Assembly (NCBI RefSeq): GCF_009724245.1
Contig: NZ_WNNK01000006.1
Coordinates: 62,001-126,000 of the forward strand
DNA length: 64,000 bases
Source: Pseudomonas spelaei
GTDB lineage: Bacteria; Pseudomonadota; Gammaproteobacteria; Pseudomonadales; Pseudomonadaceae
Direction of reading: 5' to 3'
Part shown: positions 54,276-63,011 of the stretch, one piece after another
Numbering within the stretch: position 1 is the stretch's first letter
Layout: every line of letters starts with the position of its first letter
The notes under the pieces: model-generated
What the model saw: only the letters and a program-made list of their open reading frames with translations
What the model was told of the DNA's origin: nothing
The model's database searches: none
Translations under genes and position numbers: made by a program

Positions 54276-55760
54276 TTATTTGTTGAGGTTGTAGTCTTTC
54301 TCGGCCGCATCAAAGCGCTCGACCATACCGGCAGTCGGCGCCCCAAGCTTGCTCACGAAGTAGATCGCCAAGCTGGCAAAGATAAAGCCCGGGATGATTT
54401 CGTACAGGCCCAGCAGGCTGAAGTGTTTCCACACGATCACGGTGATCGCACCCACCAGGATGCCGGCCAGTGCGCCGTTGCGGGTCATGCCTTTCCACAT
54501 CACCGAGATCAGCACCACAGGACCGAAGGCGGCGCCGAAACCGGCCCAGGCATAGCTCACAAGGCCCAGCACGCGGTTTTCCGGGTTGGCCGCCATGGCG
54601 ATGGCAATCAGCGCAACCAGCAGCACCATGGCACGACCGACCCACACCAACTCGATCTGCGAGGCGTTCTTGCGCAGGAAGGTTTTGTAGAAGTCTTCGG
54701 TCAGGGCGCTGGAGCACACCAGCAACTGGCAGCTCAAGGTACTCATCACGGCCGCCAGGATCGCCGACAGCAACACACCGGCAATCCATGGGTTGAACAG
54801 CAGCTTGGCCAGCTCAATGAACACACGCTCGTGGTTCTCCGTCACGGGACCGGCGACTTCCGGGTGTGCCGAGAAGTAAGCGATACCGAAGAAACCCACT
54901 GCCACGGTGCCGCCCAGGCACAGGATCATCCAGGTCATGGAAATACGACGTGCCTTGGCAATCGACTTCACCGAGTCTGCCGCCATGAAACGCGCGAGGA
55001 TGTGCGGTTGGCCGAAGTAACCCAGGCCCCAGCCCATCAGCGAAATGATGCCGATGAAGGTGGTGTTTTTCAGCATGTTGAAGTTGTCAGGGTTCTTCGC
55101 TTCGATCGCCAGGAAGGTGGTGTCGACGCCGCCGGTGGCCAGCAGCACGATGATCGGGGTCAGGATCAGGGCGAAGATCATCAACGTGGCTTGCACGGTG
55201 TCGGTCCAGCTCACAGCCAGGAAACCGCCAACGAAGGTGTAGGCAATGGTCGCCGCAGCACCGGCCCACAGTGCGGTCTCGTAGGACATGCCGAAAGTGC
55301 TTTCGAACAGACGGGCACCGGCCACGATGCCGGAAGCGCAGTAAATGGTGAAAAACACCAGGATCACTACCGCCGAGATAATCCGCAGCAGGCCGCTTTT
55401 GTCTTCAAAGCGGCTGGAGAAGTAATCCGGCAGGGTCAGGGCGTCGCCGTTGTGCTCGGTCTGCACCCGCAGGCGACCGGCCACAAACAACCAGTTGAGG
55501 TAAGCACCGACGATCAGGCCGATGGCGATCCAGCTTTCCGAGAGGCCAGACATGTAGATCGCGCCCGGCAAGCCCATCAACAGCCAGCCGCTCATGTCAG
55601 AGGCGCCGGCCGAAAGCGCGGTGACCACGCTGCCGAGGCTGCGGCCGCCAAGAATGTAATCGGAGAGGTTGTTGGTGGAGCGATAGGCCATGAAGCCGAT
55701 CAGCACCATTGCCGCGATATAGATCACAAACGTGATCAGGGTGGGATTACTTACGCTCAT
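54276..55760 (-). CDS. putP: Sodium/proline symporter
   Basis: A 494-residue inner-membrane transporter of the solute:sodium symporter family with about 13 helices. Start ATG 55760 gives 'MSVSNPTLITFVIYIAAMVLIGF'; the longer upstream frame has no family similarity. Signatures include 'DYILGGRSLGSVVTALSAGASDMSGWLLMGLPGA' and 'SRFEDKSGLLRIISAVVILVFFT'. It imports proline for catabolism by PutA. It is divergent from putA with a shared 458-bp control region. Confidence 0.95.
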   Translation of the reverse strand: MSVSNPTLITFVIYIAAMVLIGFMAYRSTNNLSDYILGGRSLGSVVTALSAGASDMSGWLLMGLPGAIYMSGLSESWIAIGLIVGAYLNWLFVAGRLRVQTEHNGDALTLPDYFSSRFEDKSGLLRIISAVVILVFFTIYCASGIVAGARLFESTFGMSYETALWAGAAATIAYTFVGGFLAVSWTDTVQATLMIFALILTPIIVLLATGGVDTTFLAIEAKNPDNFNMLKNTTFIGIISLMGWGLGYFGQPHILARFMAADSVKSIAKARRISMTWMILCLGGTVAVGFFGIAYFSAHPEVAGPVTENHERVFIELAKLLFNPWIAGVLLSAILAAVMSTLSCQLLVCSSALTEDFYKTFLRKNASQIELVWVGRAMVLLVALIAIAMAANPENRVLGLVSYAWAGFGAAFGPVVLISVMWKGMTRNGALAGILVGAITVIVWKHFSLLGLYEIIPGFIFASLAIYFVSKLGAPTAGMVERFDAAEKDYNLNK

Positions 55761-55907
55761 TGAGTTACGCCCTGGCTTTGTTTTTATGTAGCGGCGGTCT
55801 GTCAGGACGGCCACCCACTGGTGGGTAGACGAAGCTGAATGCCGCGCATTTATGACTGACGTTTCCCCAGGAAAGCCATCAGCCGATGAACCGAACCGGT
55901 GGAGGTG

Positions 55908-56146
55908 GTTGCACCTTGGTGCGCGAATGCTATTCAACAAAGCAAATAAGGTGCAACCAGTTTCTTGAGATTAAGTTGCACCTAGGTGTGTTTTTGGCAA
56001 AACAGCCTGTTTTTGCTCCTTTTCGGAGCAAAAACAGCAAAACTCAGAAGTAAATGCATCAACAAGAAGCCGAATCGGTCGAGGGGAATTTTTTTCCTGA
56101 TGAGCAGCGTTCTTTTCCGGCAAAAAAAGGGTTGCACCCGGTTGCA
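55908..56146. promoter_or_regulatory. putP-putA control region with five GTTGCA motifs (predicted PutA operators)
   Basis: The PutA-operator hexamer known from E. coli, GTTGCA, occurs five times in the 458-bp gap: plus strand at 55908-55913, 55975-55980, 56131-56136 and 56141-56146, and minus strand at 55952-55957. Four are extended to GTTGCACC; 56130-56149 is a direct repeat of it. PutA here has a ribbon-helix-helix domain, so autorepression and putP repression in the absence of proline are expected. Confidence 0.75.
55997..56037. repeat. 13-bp inverted repeat plus adjoining quasi-palindrome in the putP-putA gap
   Basis: CTGTTTTTGCTCC (56007-56019), loop TTTTC, GGAGCAAAAACAG (56025-56037) is a perfect 13-bp repeat. 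Its left arm also pairs with GCAAAACAG at 55997-56005, so the same arm has two possible partners. There is no T-run typical of a terminator. It sits between the PutA-like motifs. Confidence 0.75.
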
Positions 56147-56218
56147 CCTCTTCCAGCGCAAAGCTAATCTTGCCGCCAGCTGATGCCACGCAGTCGTGGC
56201 ACCCATGAGGATAAAAAT

Positions 56219-59200
56219 ATGGCTACGACCACCCTTGGGGTCAAACTCGATGACCCGACCCGCGAACGCCTCAAGGCCGCCGCGACCTCCATTGATCGCA
56301 CGCCGCACTGGCTGATCAAGCAGGCAATTTTCAATTACCTGGAGAAACTCGAGGGTGGTGCAACCCTGAACGAGCTCAACGGCTCGAGCAGCAAGGACGC
56401 AGACGATGCCGGCGAGGTCCAGAACGACCACGCCCACCAATGCTTCCTGGAGTTCGCCGAGAGCATCCTCCCGCAATCGGTCCTGCGTGCGTCGATCACC
56501 GCCGCTTACCGTCGCCCTGAGCCGGAAGTGGTGCCGATGCTGATCGAGCAGGCTCGCCTGCCGGCACCAATGGCCGAAGCCACCAACAAGCTGGCCGCCT
56601 CGATTGCCGAAAAACTGCGCAACCAGAAGAGCGCCGGCGGCCGTGCCGGTATCGTCCAGGGCCTGCTGCAAGAGTTCTCCCTGTCGTCCCAGGAAGGCGT
56701 GGCACTGATGTGCCTGGCCGAAGCGCTGCTGCGCATCCCGGACAAAGGCACCCGTGATGCATTGATCCGCGACAAGATCAGCACCGGCAACTGGCAGCCG
56801 CACCTGGGGAACAGCCCGTCGCTGTTCGTCAACGCTGCCACCTGGGGCCTGCTGCTGACCGGCAAATTGGTCGCCACCCACAACGAAGCCGGCCTGACTT
56901 CCTCCCTGAGCCGCATCATCGGCAAGAGCGGCGAGCCGATGATCCGCAAGGGTGTCGACATGGCCATGCGCTTGATGGGTGAGCAGTTCGTCACGGGCGA
57001 AACCATCGCCGAAGCCCTGGCCAACGCCAGCAAGTTCGAAGCCAAGGGCTTCCGCTATTCCTACGACATGCTCGGTGAAGCCGCCCTGACCGAACACGAT
57101 GCCCAGAAGTACCTGGCCTCGTACGAACAAGCCATCCATTCGATCGGCAAAGCCTCCCACGGCCGTGGGATTTATGAAGGCCCGGGCATTTCCATCAAGC
57201 TCTCAGCGCTGCACCCGCGTTACAGCCGCGCGCAGTACGAGCGCGTCATGGACGAGCTGTACCCGCGCCTGCTGTCCCTGACCCTGCTGGCCAAGCAATA
57301 CGACATCGGCCTGAACATCGACGCTGAAGAAGCTGACCGTCTGGAGCTGTCGCTGGACCTGCTGGAGCGCCTGTGCTTCGAGCCGCAACTGACCGGCTGG
57401 AACGGCATCGGTTTCGTGATTCAGGCTTACCAGAAGCGTTGCCCGTATGTGATCGACTATGTGATCGACCTGGCACGCCGCAGCCGTCACCGCCTGATGA
57501 TTCGCCTGGTAAAAGGCGCGTACTGGGACAGCGAAATCAAGCGCGCCCAGGTCGAAGGCCTGGAAGGCTACCCGGTCTACACCCGCAAGGTGTACACCGA
57601 CGTTTCCTATATCGCCTGCGCACGCAAGTTGCTGGCAGTACCGGAAGTTATCTATCCACAATTCGCCACGCATAACGCCCACACCCTGTCGGCGATCTAC
57701 CACATTGCCGGTCAGAACTATTACCCCGGCCAGTATGAGTTCCAATGCCTGCATGGCATGGGTGAACCGCTGTACGAGCAGGTTGTAGGCAAGGTTTCCG
57801 AAGGCAAGCTGAACCGGCCGTGCCGCGTGTACGCACCGGTCGGCACACACGAAACGCTGTTGGCTTACCTGGTGCGTCGCCTGCTGGAAAACGGCGCCAA
57901 CACCTCGTTCGTCAACCGCATCGCCGACCAATCCATCTCGATCCAGGAGCTGGTGGCCGATCCAGTGGCCAGCATCGAGCAGATGGCCACGCTGGAAGGC
58001 GGCTTCGGCCTGCCGCACCCGCGTATCCCGCTGCCCCGTGACCTGTATGGCAGCGAGCGCGCGAACTCCGCCGGCATCGACCTGGCCAACGAACACCGTT
58101 TGGCGTCGTTGTCCTGCGCGCTGCTGGCCACCGCTCATAACAACTGGAAAGCCACGCCGATGCTCGGCTGCCCGTCGAGCAACGAAGCGGCTGCGCCGGT
58201 GCTGAACCCGTCCGATAATCGTGACGTGGTTGGGCATGTCCAGGAAGCCACCGTCGAAGACGTCGACAACGCCATCCAATGCGCCCTGAACGCCGCACCG
58301 ATCTGGCAGGCCACCCCACCCGCCGAACGCGCCGCGATCCTTGAGCGCGCAGCCGATTTGATGGAAGGCGAGATCCAGCCGCTGATGGGCCTGCTAGCCC
58401 GTGAAGCCGGCAAAACCTTCGCCAACGCCATCGCCGAAGTGCGTGAGGCCGTGGACTTCCTGCGTTACTACGCGGTGCAGGCCCGTAACGATTTCACCAA
58501 CGACGCCCACCGCCCGCTGGGTCCGGTGGTGTGCATCAGCCCATGGAACTTCCCGCTGGCGATTTTCAGTGGCCAAGTGGCTGCTGCGCTGGCCGCCGGT
58601 AACCCGGTGCTGGCCAAGCCGGCAGAGCAAACCCCGCTGGTGGCTGCCCAGGCCGTGCGCCTGCTGCTGGAAGCAGGCATTCCGGAAGGCGTCCTGCAAC
58701 TGCTGCCAGGCCAAGGCGAAACCGTCGGCGCCCGACTGGTGGGTGATGATCGCGTCAAAGGCGTGATGTTCACCGGCTCCACCGAAGTTGCTCGCCTGCT
58801 GCAGCGCAATGTCGCGGGTCGCCTGGATGCCCAAGGTCGTCCGATTCCACTGATCGCCGAAACCGGTGGCCAGAACGCGATGATCGTCGACTCCTCAGCA
58901 TTGACCGAACAGGTTGTGATCGACGTTGTTTCTTCAGCTTTCGACAGTGCCGGCCAGCGTTGCTCGGCCCTGCGCGTACTGTGCTTGCAGGAAGATTCGG
59001 CAGATCGTGTGATCGAAATGCTCAAAGGCGCCATGGCTGAATGCCGTCTCGGCAACCCTGAGCGCCTGTCTGTGGACATCGGCCCAGTGATCGACGCCGA
59101 AGCCAAGGCTGGCATCGAGAAACACATCCAGGCCATGCGCGACAAAGGCCGCAACGTGTATCAGGTCGCCATTGCTGATAGTGAAGAAATCAAGCGCGGC

Positions 59201-60172
59201 ACCTTCGTGATGCCAACCCTGATCGAACTGGAAAGCTTCGACGAACTGCAACGCGAGATCTTCGGCCCGGTACTGCACGTGGTGCGCTACAAGCGCAAAG
59301 AGATCGACCAGCTCATCGGCCAGATCAACGCCTCCGGCTACGGCCTGACCCTGGGCGTGCACACCCGTATCGACGAGACCATCGCCAAGGTGATCGACAA
59401 CGTCCATGCCGGTAACGTCTACGTCAACCGCAACATCGTGGGTGCGGTGGTCGGTGTGCAGCCATTCGGCGGCGAAGGCCTGTCGGGCACTGGTCCCAAG
59501 GCCGGTGGCCCGCTGTACCTGTACCGCCTGCTGTCGACACGTCCTACCGATGCGATCGAGCAATCCTTCGTTCGTGGTGATGTATTGGCCGCGCCGGATG
59601 TACGCCTGCGGGATGCCATGAGCCAGCCACTGACCGCCCTGCAAGCCTGGGCCGACAGCAGCAAACTCAGCGACTTGAGCGCACTGTGCGTGCAGTTCGC
59701 CACGCAGTCTCAAAGCGGTATCACCCGCCAACTGGCCGGCCCGACCGGTGAGCGCAACAGCTACGCCATCCTGCCCCGCGAGCACGTGCTGTGCCTGGCG
59801 GAAGTAGAAGGCGACCTGCTGGCCCAACTGGCAGCGGTACTCGCCGTGGGCAGTTCGGCGGTGTGGCCGGAGTCTGAATTGACCAAGGCACTGTTCGCAC
59901 GTCTGCCAAAGGATGTTCAGGCGAAGATCAAGCGCGTTGCCGACTGGACCAAGGACGAGGTGATCTTCGATGCAGTCCTGCATCACGGTGATTCCGACCA
60001 ACTGCGCGCGGTCTGCCAGCAAGTGGCCCAGCGTGGCGGCGCGATTGTCGGGGTGCATGGCTTGTCGCAAGGTGAAACCGGGATTGCCCTGGAACGCCTG
60101 GTGATCGAGCGGGCATTGAGCGTCAACACTGCGGCAGCAGGCGGTAACGCCAGCCTGATGACGATCGGCTAA
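56219..60172 (+). CDS. putA: Trifunctional proline catabolism protein PutA
   Basis: A 1317-residue protein that oxidises proline to glutamate and represses put genes. An N-terminal ribbon-helix-helix (about 1-50: 'TTLGVKLDDPTRERLKAAAT', 'RTPHWLIKQAIFNYLEKLE') binds DNA. The proline dehydrogenase barrel (about 80-570) has 'ISIKLSALHPRYSRAQYERV' and 'RLVKGAYWDSEIKRAQ'. The P5C dehydrogenase domain (about 640-1120) has 'SPWNFPLAIFSGQVAAAL' and catalytic Cys in 'SAGQRCSALRVL'. A C-terminal region (about 1130-1317) follows. ATG 56219 has GAGG upstream. The protein is membrane-associated when reduced. Confidence 0.97.
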   Translation: MATTTLGVKLDDPTRERLKAAATSIDRTPHWLIKQAIFNYLEKLEGGATLNELNGSSSKDADDAGEVQNDHAHQCFLEFAESILPQSVLRASITAAYRRPEPEVVPMLIEQARLPAPMAEATNKLAASIAEKLRNQKSAGGRAGIVQGLLQEFSLSSQEGVALMCLAEALLRIPDKGTRDALIRDKISTGNWQPHLGNSPSLFVNAATWGLLLTGKLVATHNEAGLTSSLSRIIGKSGEPMIRKGVDMAMRLMGEQFVTGETIAEALANASKFEAKGFRYSYDMLGEAALTEHDAQKYLASYEQAIHSIGKASHGRGIYEGPGISIKLSALHPRYSRAQYERVMDELYPRLLSLTLLAKQYDIGLNIDAEEADRLELSLDLLERLCFEPQLTGWNGIGFVIQAYQKRCPYVIDYVIDLARRSRHRLMIRLVKGAYWDSEIKRAQVEGLEGYPVYTRKVYTDVSYIACARKLLAVPEVIYPQFATHNAHTLSAIYHIAGQNYYPGQYEFQCLHGMGEPLYEQVVGKVSEGKLNRPCRVYAPVGTHETLLAYLVRRLLENGANTSFVNRIADQSISIQELVADPVASIEQMATLEGGFGLPHPRIPLPRDLYGSERANSAGIDLANEHRLASLSCALLATAHNNWKATPMLGCPSSNEAAAPVLNPSDNRDVVGHVQEATVEDVDNAIQCALNAAPIWQATPPAERAAILERAADLMEGEIQPLMGLLAREAGKTFANAIAEVREAVDFLRYYAVQARNDFTNDAHRPLGPVVCISPWNFPLAIFSGQVAAALAAGNPVLAKPAEQTPLVAAQAVRLLLEAGIPEGVLQLLPGQGETVGARLVGDDRVKGVMFTGSTEVARLLQRNVAGRLDAQGRPIPLIAETGGQNAMIVDSSALTEQVVIDVVSSAFDSAGQRCSALRVLCLQEDSADRVIEMLKGAMAECRLGNPERLSVDIGPVIDAEAKAGIEKHIQAMRDKGRNVYQVAIADSEEIKRGTFVMPTLIELESFDELQREIFGPVLHVVRYKRKEIDQLIGQINASGYGLTLGVHTRIDETIAKVIDNVHAGNVYVNRNIVGAVVGVQPFGGEGLSGTGPKAGGPLYLYRLLSTRPTDAIEQSFVRGDVLAAPDVRLRDAMSQPLTALQAWADSSKLSDLSALCVQFATQSQSGITRQLAGPTGERNSYAILPREHVLCLAEVEGDLLAQLAAVLAVGSSAVWPESELTKALFARLPKDVQAKIKRVADWTKDEVIFDAVLHHGDSDQLRAVCQQVAQRGGAIVGVHGLSQGETGIALERLVIERALSVNTAAAGGNASLMTIG

Positions 60173-60193
60173 CTGAAGAAACACTGTCAAAAA

Positions 60194-60283
60194 TGTGGGA
60201 GCGGGCTTGCCCGCGATAGCGGTGGATCAGCCAATTAATGTATTGGCTGACACTCCGTAATCGCGGGCAAGCCCGCTCCCACA
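60194..60283. repeat. REP doublet (REPIN) after putA
   Basis: TGTGGGAGCGGGCTTGCCCG... (from 60194) and ...CGGGCAAGCCCGCTCCCACA (to 60283), inverted. The inner arms TCAGCCAAT/ATTGGCTGA also pair, so the whole 90 bp can form one long hairpin 21 bp after the putA stop. Confidence 0.9.
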
Positions 60284-60402
60284 CTGATCGTGTTTGCAAC
60301 TCTCTGCTGTTGTTCTGCCGCTGCATCACCCAAATCAATCTTGCTATCCAGCCTCTATTCCCGCACTTAGACTCAGGCGTATTCCCACACAGGTAAGCCG
60401 CC

Positions 60403-62205
60403 ATGTCCGAGACGCTGCTCAGTTCCCGCAATCTGGCTTTCGAGCTGTATGAAGTCCTCGATGCCGAGGGCCTGACCCAGCGCGAGCGGTTTGCCGAACA
60501 CAACCGCGAAACCTTCGACGCCGCCATCAGCACCGCCCGCAACATTGCCGAAAAATTCTTCGCACCGCACAACCGCAAGGGTGACGAGAACGAGCCGCGC
60601 TATGAGAACGGTCAGGCGATTCTGATTCCGGAAGTGAAGCCGGCCGTGGATGCCTTCCTCGAAGCCGGCTTTCTCAATGCCGCCCGCAGCTTCGAAGCCG
60701 GTGGCATGCAACTGCCGACCCTGCTGTCCCAAGCCTGCTTCGCCCACTTCCAGTCAGCCAACGCCGCCTCCACGTCCTACCCGTTCCTGACCATGGGCGC
60801 CGCCAACCTGATCGAAAGCTTCGGCTCCGAGGAGCAAAAACAGCGCTTCCTGCAACCGATGATCGAAGGCCGCTTCTTCGGCACCATGGCCTTGACCGAA
60901 CCCCATGCCGGTTCGTCCCTGTCGGATATTCGCACCCGCGCAGAGCCGGCGGCTGACGGCACCTATCGCCTCAAGGGCAACAAAATTTTCATCTCAGGTG
61001 GCGATCACCCGCTGTCGGAAAACATCGTGCACATGGTGCTGGCCAAGCTGCCGGATGCGCCTGCCGGGGTGAAGGGCATTTCGCTGTTTATCGTGCCCAA
61101 GTTCCTGGTCAATGACGACGGCAGCCTGGGCCAGCGCAACGACGTGCTGCTGGCCGGGCTGTTCCACAAGATGGGCTGGCGCGGCACCACCTCGACGGCA
61201 CTGAATTTCGGCGATAATGGAGACTGTGTCGGCTATCTGGTAGGCAAGCCTCACCAGGGCCTGAGCTGCATGTTCCAGATGATGAACGAGGCGCGGATCG
61301 GTGTCGGCATGGGCGCGGTGATGCTTGGTTACGCCGGTTACCTCTACTCGCTGGAGTACGCCCGGGAACGCCCACAAGGGCGGCTGCCCGACAGCAAGGA
61401 CCCGAACACCGCGCCGGTATCAATCATCCAGCACGCCGATATCAAGCGCATGCTGCTGACCCAGAAAGCCTATGTGGAGGGTTCGTTCGACCTGGGCCTG
61501 TATGCGGCCCGCCTGTTCGACGACACCACGACGCTTGAAACTGAAGCTGAACGCAAACAGGCCCATGAACTGCTCGACCTGCTGACCCCCATCGTCAAAT
61601 CCTGGCCCTCGGAGTTCTGCCTGAAGGCCAACGAACTGGCGATCCAGATTCTCGGGGGCCATGGCTACACCCGGGAATACCCGGTGGAGCAGTACTACCG
61701 CGACAACCGCCTGAACCCGATCCACGAAGGCACCCACGGCATCCAGTCGCTGGATTTGCTGGGCCGCAAACTGGCGCAGAACGGCGGCGCGGGCTTGAAG
61801 CAATTGATTCGACTGATCGCCGAGACCGGTGCGCGGGCACAGGCCTATCCATCACTCACGGCACTGCGTGAGCCGCTGGAAACGCTGGTCGCACGCCTGC
61901 AAGCCGTCACGCTTGGGCTGTTGACGGATCTTGCCCAAGGCAAGGTCAACAGCAGCCTGGCGAACTCGGCGCTGTACCTGAAAGTGTTTGGGCATACGGT
62001 GATTGGCTGGCGCTGGCTGGAGCAGGCGATACGCGCCGAGGAAGGGCTGGCCAAGGGCAATGCTGCCGATGTCGCCTTCTATAAAGGCAAGCTGCAAGCC
62101 GCCCGGTACTTCCTCACGTGGGAAATACCGGGCTGCCATCATGAACTGGCGATTCTTGAGGCACGGGACGATACGTGCCTGGGCATGCAGGATGAGTGGT
62201 TCTAG
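60403..62205 (+). CDS. Acyl-CoA dehydrogenase
   Basis: A 600-residue FAD enzyme of the long acyl-CoA dehydrogenase type with a C-terminal extension (PA5020-like, DmdC-related subgroup). FAD-binding 'GTMALTEPHAGSSLSDIRTRA' and 'KGNKIFISGGDH' lie in the middle domain. The C-terminal helical domain has 'GGHGYTREYPVEQYYRDNRLNPIHEGTHGIQ', where the Glu before GTHGIQ is the likely catalytic base. The substrate is unknown; beta-oxidation-type chemistry is expected. Its stop codon abuts the stop of convergent zapA with no gap. Confidence 0.9.
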   Translation: MSETLLSSRNLAFELYEVLDAEGLTQRERFAEHNRETFDAAISTARNIAEKFFAPHNRKGDENEPRYENGQAILIPEVKPAVDAFLEAGFLNAARSFEAGGMQLPTLLSQACFAHFQSANAASTSYPFLTMGAANLIESFGSEEQKQRFLQPMIEGRFFGTMALTEPHAGSSLSDIRTRAEPAADGTYRLKGNKIFISGGDHPLSENIVHMVLAKLPDAPAGVKGISLFIVPKFLVNDDGSLGQRNDVLLAGLFHKMGWRGTTSTALNFGDNGDCVGYLVGKPHQGLSCMFQMMNEARIGVGMGAVMLGYAGYLYSLEYARERPQGRLPDSKDPNTAPVSIIQHADIKRMLLTQKAYVEGSFDLGLYAARLFDDTTTLETEAERKQAHELLDLLTPIVKSWPSEFCLKANELAIQILGGHGYTREYPVEQYYRDNRLNPIHEGTHGIQSLDLLGRKLAQNGGAGLKQLIRLIAETGARAQAYPSLTALREPLETLVARLQAVTLGLLTDLAQGKVNSSLANSALYLKVFGHTVIGWRWLEQAIRAEEGLAKGNAADVAFYKGKLQAARYFLTWEIPGCHHELAILEARDDTCLGMQDEWF

Positions 62206-62508
62206 TCAGGGCTGACCGATTGCCTTGGAGATCACCTCGACCGTGGCGCTGACTTGCTCTTGGTAACGGTCGAGTTCCTGCTGGTGGCGCTGCTGCATTT
62301 CGATCTGTTCGGCACACAGGTTCAGCGCCGCCAGTACCAGCAGTTTGTCACCGATCAATGTCGGGTACTTTTTCTTGGTGATGGCCAGGGACGCCTTCAG
62401 CATGGTCACAGCGCTCATCAGCGTAGTGTCTTCCCCAACCGGTGCCTTGATCGAGTAATCCTCACCGAGAATCGAAACGACCTTTACCCCCTCGGTGCCT
62501 TGACTCAT
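62206..62508 (-). CDS. zapA: Cell division protein ZapA
   Basis: A 100-residue cytosolic protein that bundles FtsZ filaments. The N-terminal globular part 'VKVVSILGEDYSIKAPVGED' and the C-terminal coiled coil 'ALNLCAEQIEMQQRHQQELD' are typical. It overlaps the TIGR02449 gene by 4 bp. In other pseudomonads the pair is followed by the 6S RNA gene and a formyltetrahydrofolate cyclo-ligase. Here an acyl-CoA dehydrogenase gene ends immediately against it, so there is no room for 6S RNA. Confidence 0.93.
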   Translation of the reverse strand: MSQGTEGVKVVSILGEDYSIKAPVGEDTTLMSAVTMLKASLAITKKKYPTLIGDKLLVLAALNLCAEQIEMQQRHQQELDRYQEQVSATVEVISKAIGQP

Positions 62509-62735
62509 GCGCTGACAGGACCTGCGCTCACACGCTCAACCAACGCCTGAATACGCGCCGCGGTAGCGCCCTGTTTTTCTTCCTGTTCCATCAGGTTCAA
62601 TTGCAGACTGTCGTTTTCATCCTTGGCGCGGGCCAGTTCTGCCTTGAGGGATTCGTTGGTGCCCAGCAGTTCCTGATTTTGCTGTACCAGATCGCTGACC
62701 AGTTGTTCCAATTGGCTGAGGGATGCTTCTAACAT
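62505..62735 (-). CDS. TIGR02449 family coiled-coil protein (ZapB-like)
   Basis: A 76-residue protein that is almost entirely coiled coil ('LEQLVSDLVQQNQELLGTNE', 'LARAKDENDSLQLNLMEQEE'). It belongs to the small family commonly encoded directly upstream of zapA in gammaproteobacteria and is thought to act in division, by analogy with ZapB. The start overlaps nothing upstream; the end overlaps zapA (ATGA). The 276-bp gap upstream holds two GC-rich inverted repeats (CCAGG-GTTAT-CCTGG near 62793; GCGGCCT...AGGCCGC at 62812-62839). Confidence 0.85.
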   Translation of the reverse strand: MLEASLSQLEQLVSDLVQQNQELLGTNESLKAELARAKDENDSLQLNLMEQEEKQGATAARIQALVERVSAGPVSA

Positions 62736-62927
62736 TTTGATTTCTCGGGCATTTTCAAAGGGCGGTGACGATAAAGAAAATTCACCTCGGATGCCAGGGT
62801 TATCCTGGCGCGCGGCCTTGATTTTACAGGGCAGGCCGCACTTTAGAGCCTTAGTGACTGCTTTTAGCCCATCTGGTTCCTGACCCCACCCTGATTCGCG
62901 TCAACTGCGACAAAAGAGCGCACCCCC

Positions 62928-62964
62928 TCAAGACTTTAGTCCCATGACCGATAGGTCATGGGAC
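62928..62964 (+). promoter_or_regulatory. Sigma-28 (FliA)-like promoter of the chemoreceptor with a palindrome over the -10
   Basis: TCAA (62928-62931), a 15-bp spacer and ACCGATAG (62947-62954) match the flagellar sigma-28 consensus TAAA-N15-GCCGATAA at most positions. A perfect 11-bp inverted repeat GTCCCATGACC (62939-62949) - GATA - GGTCATGGGAC (62954-62964) is centred on the -10 element. The chemoreceptor start lies about 48 bp further on. Confidence 0.6.
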
Positions 62965-63011
62965 AACCCGTCTCAAAGCCGCACGGATCGCGCTTCTTCC
63001 AGGATGACAGC

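Noticed and set aside
62206..62300. 6S RNA expected downstream of zapA
   Set aside because: The acyl-CoA dehydrogenase gene occupies the whole downstream side with no intergenic space, so no 6S RNA can be placed here.
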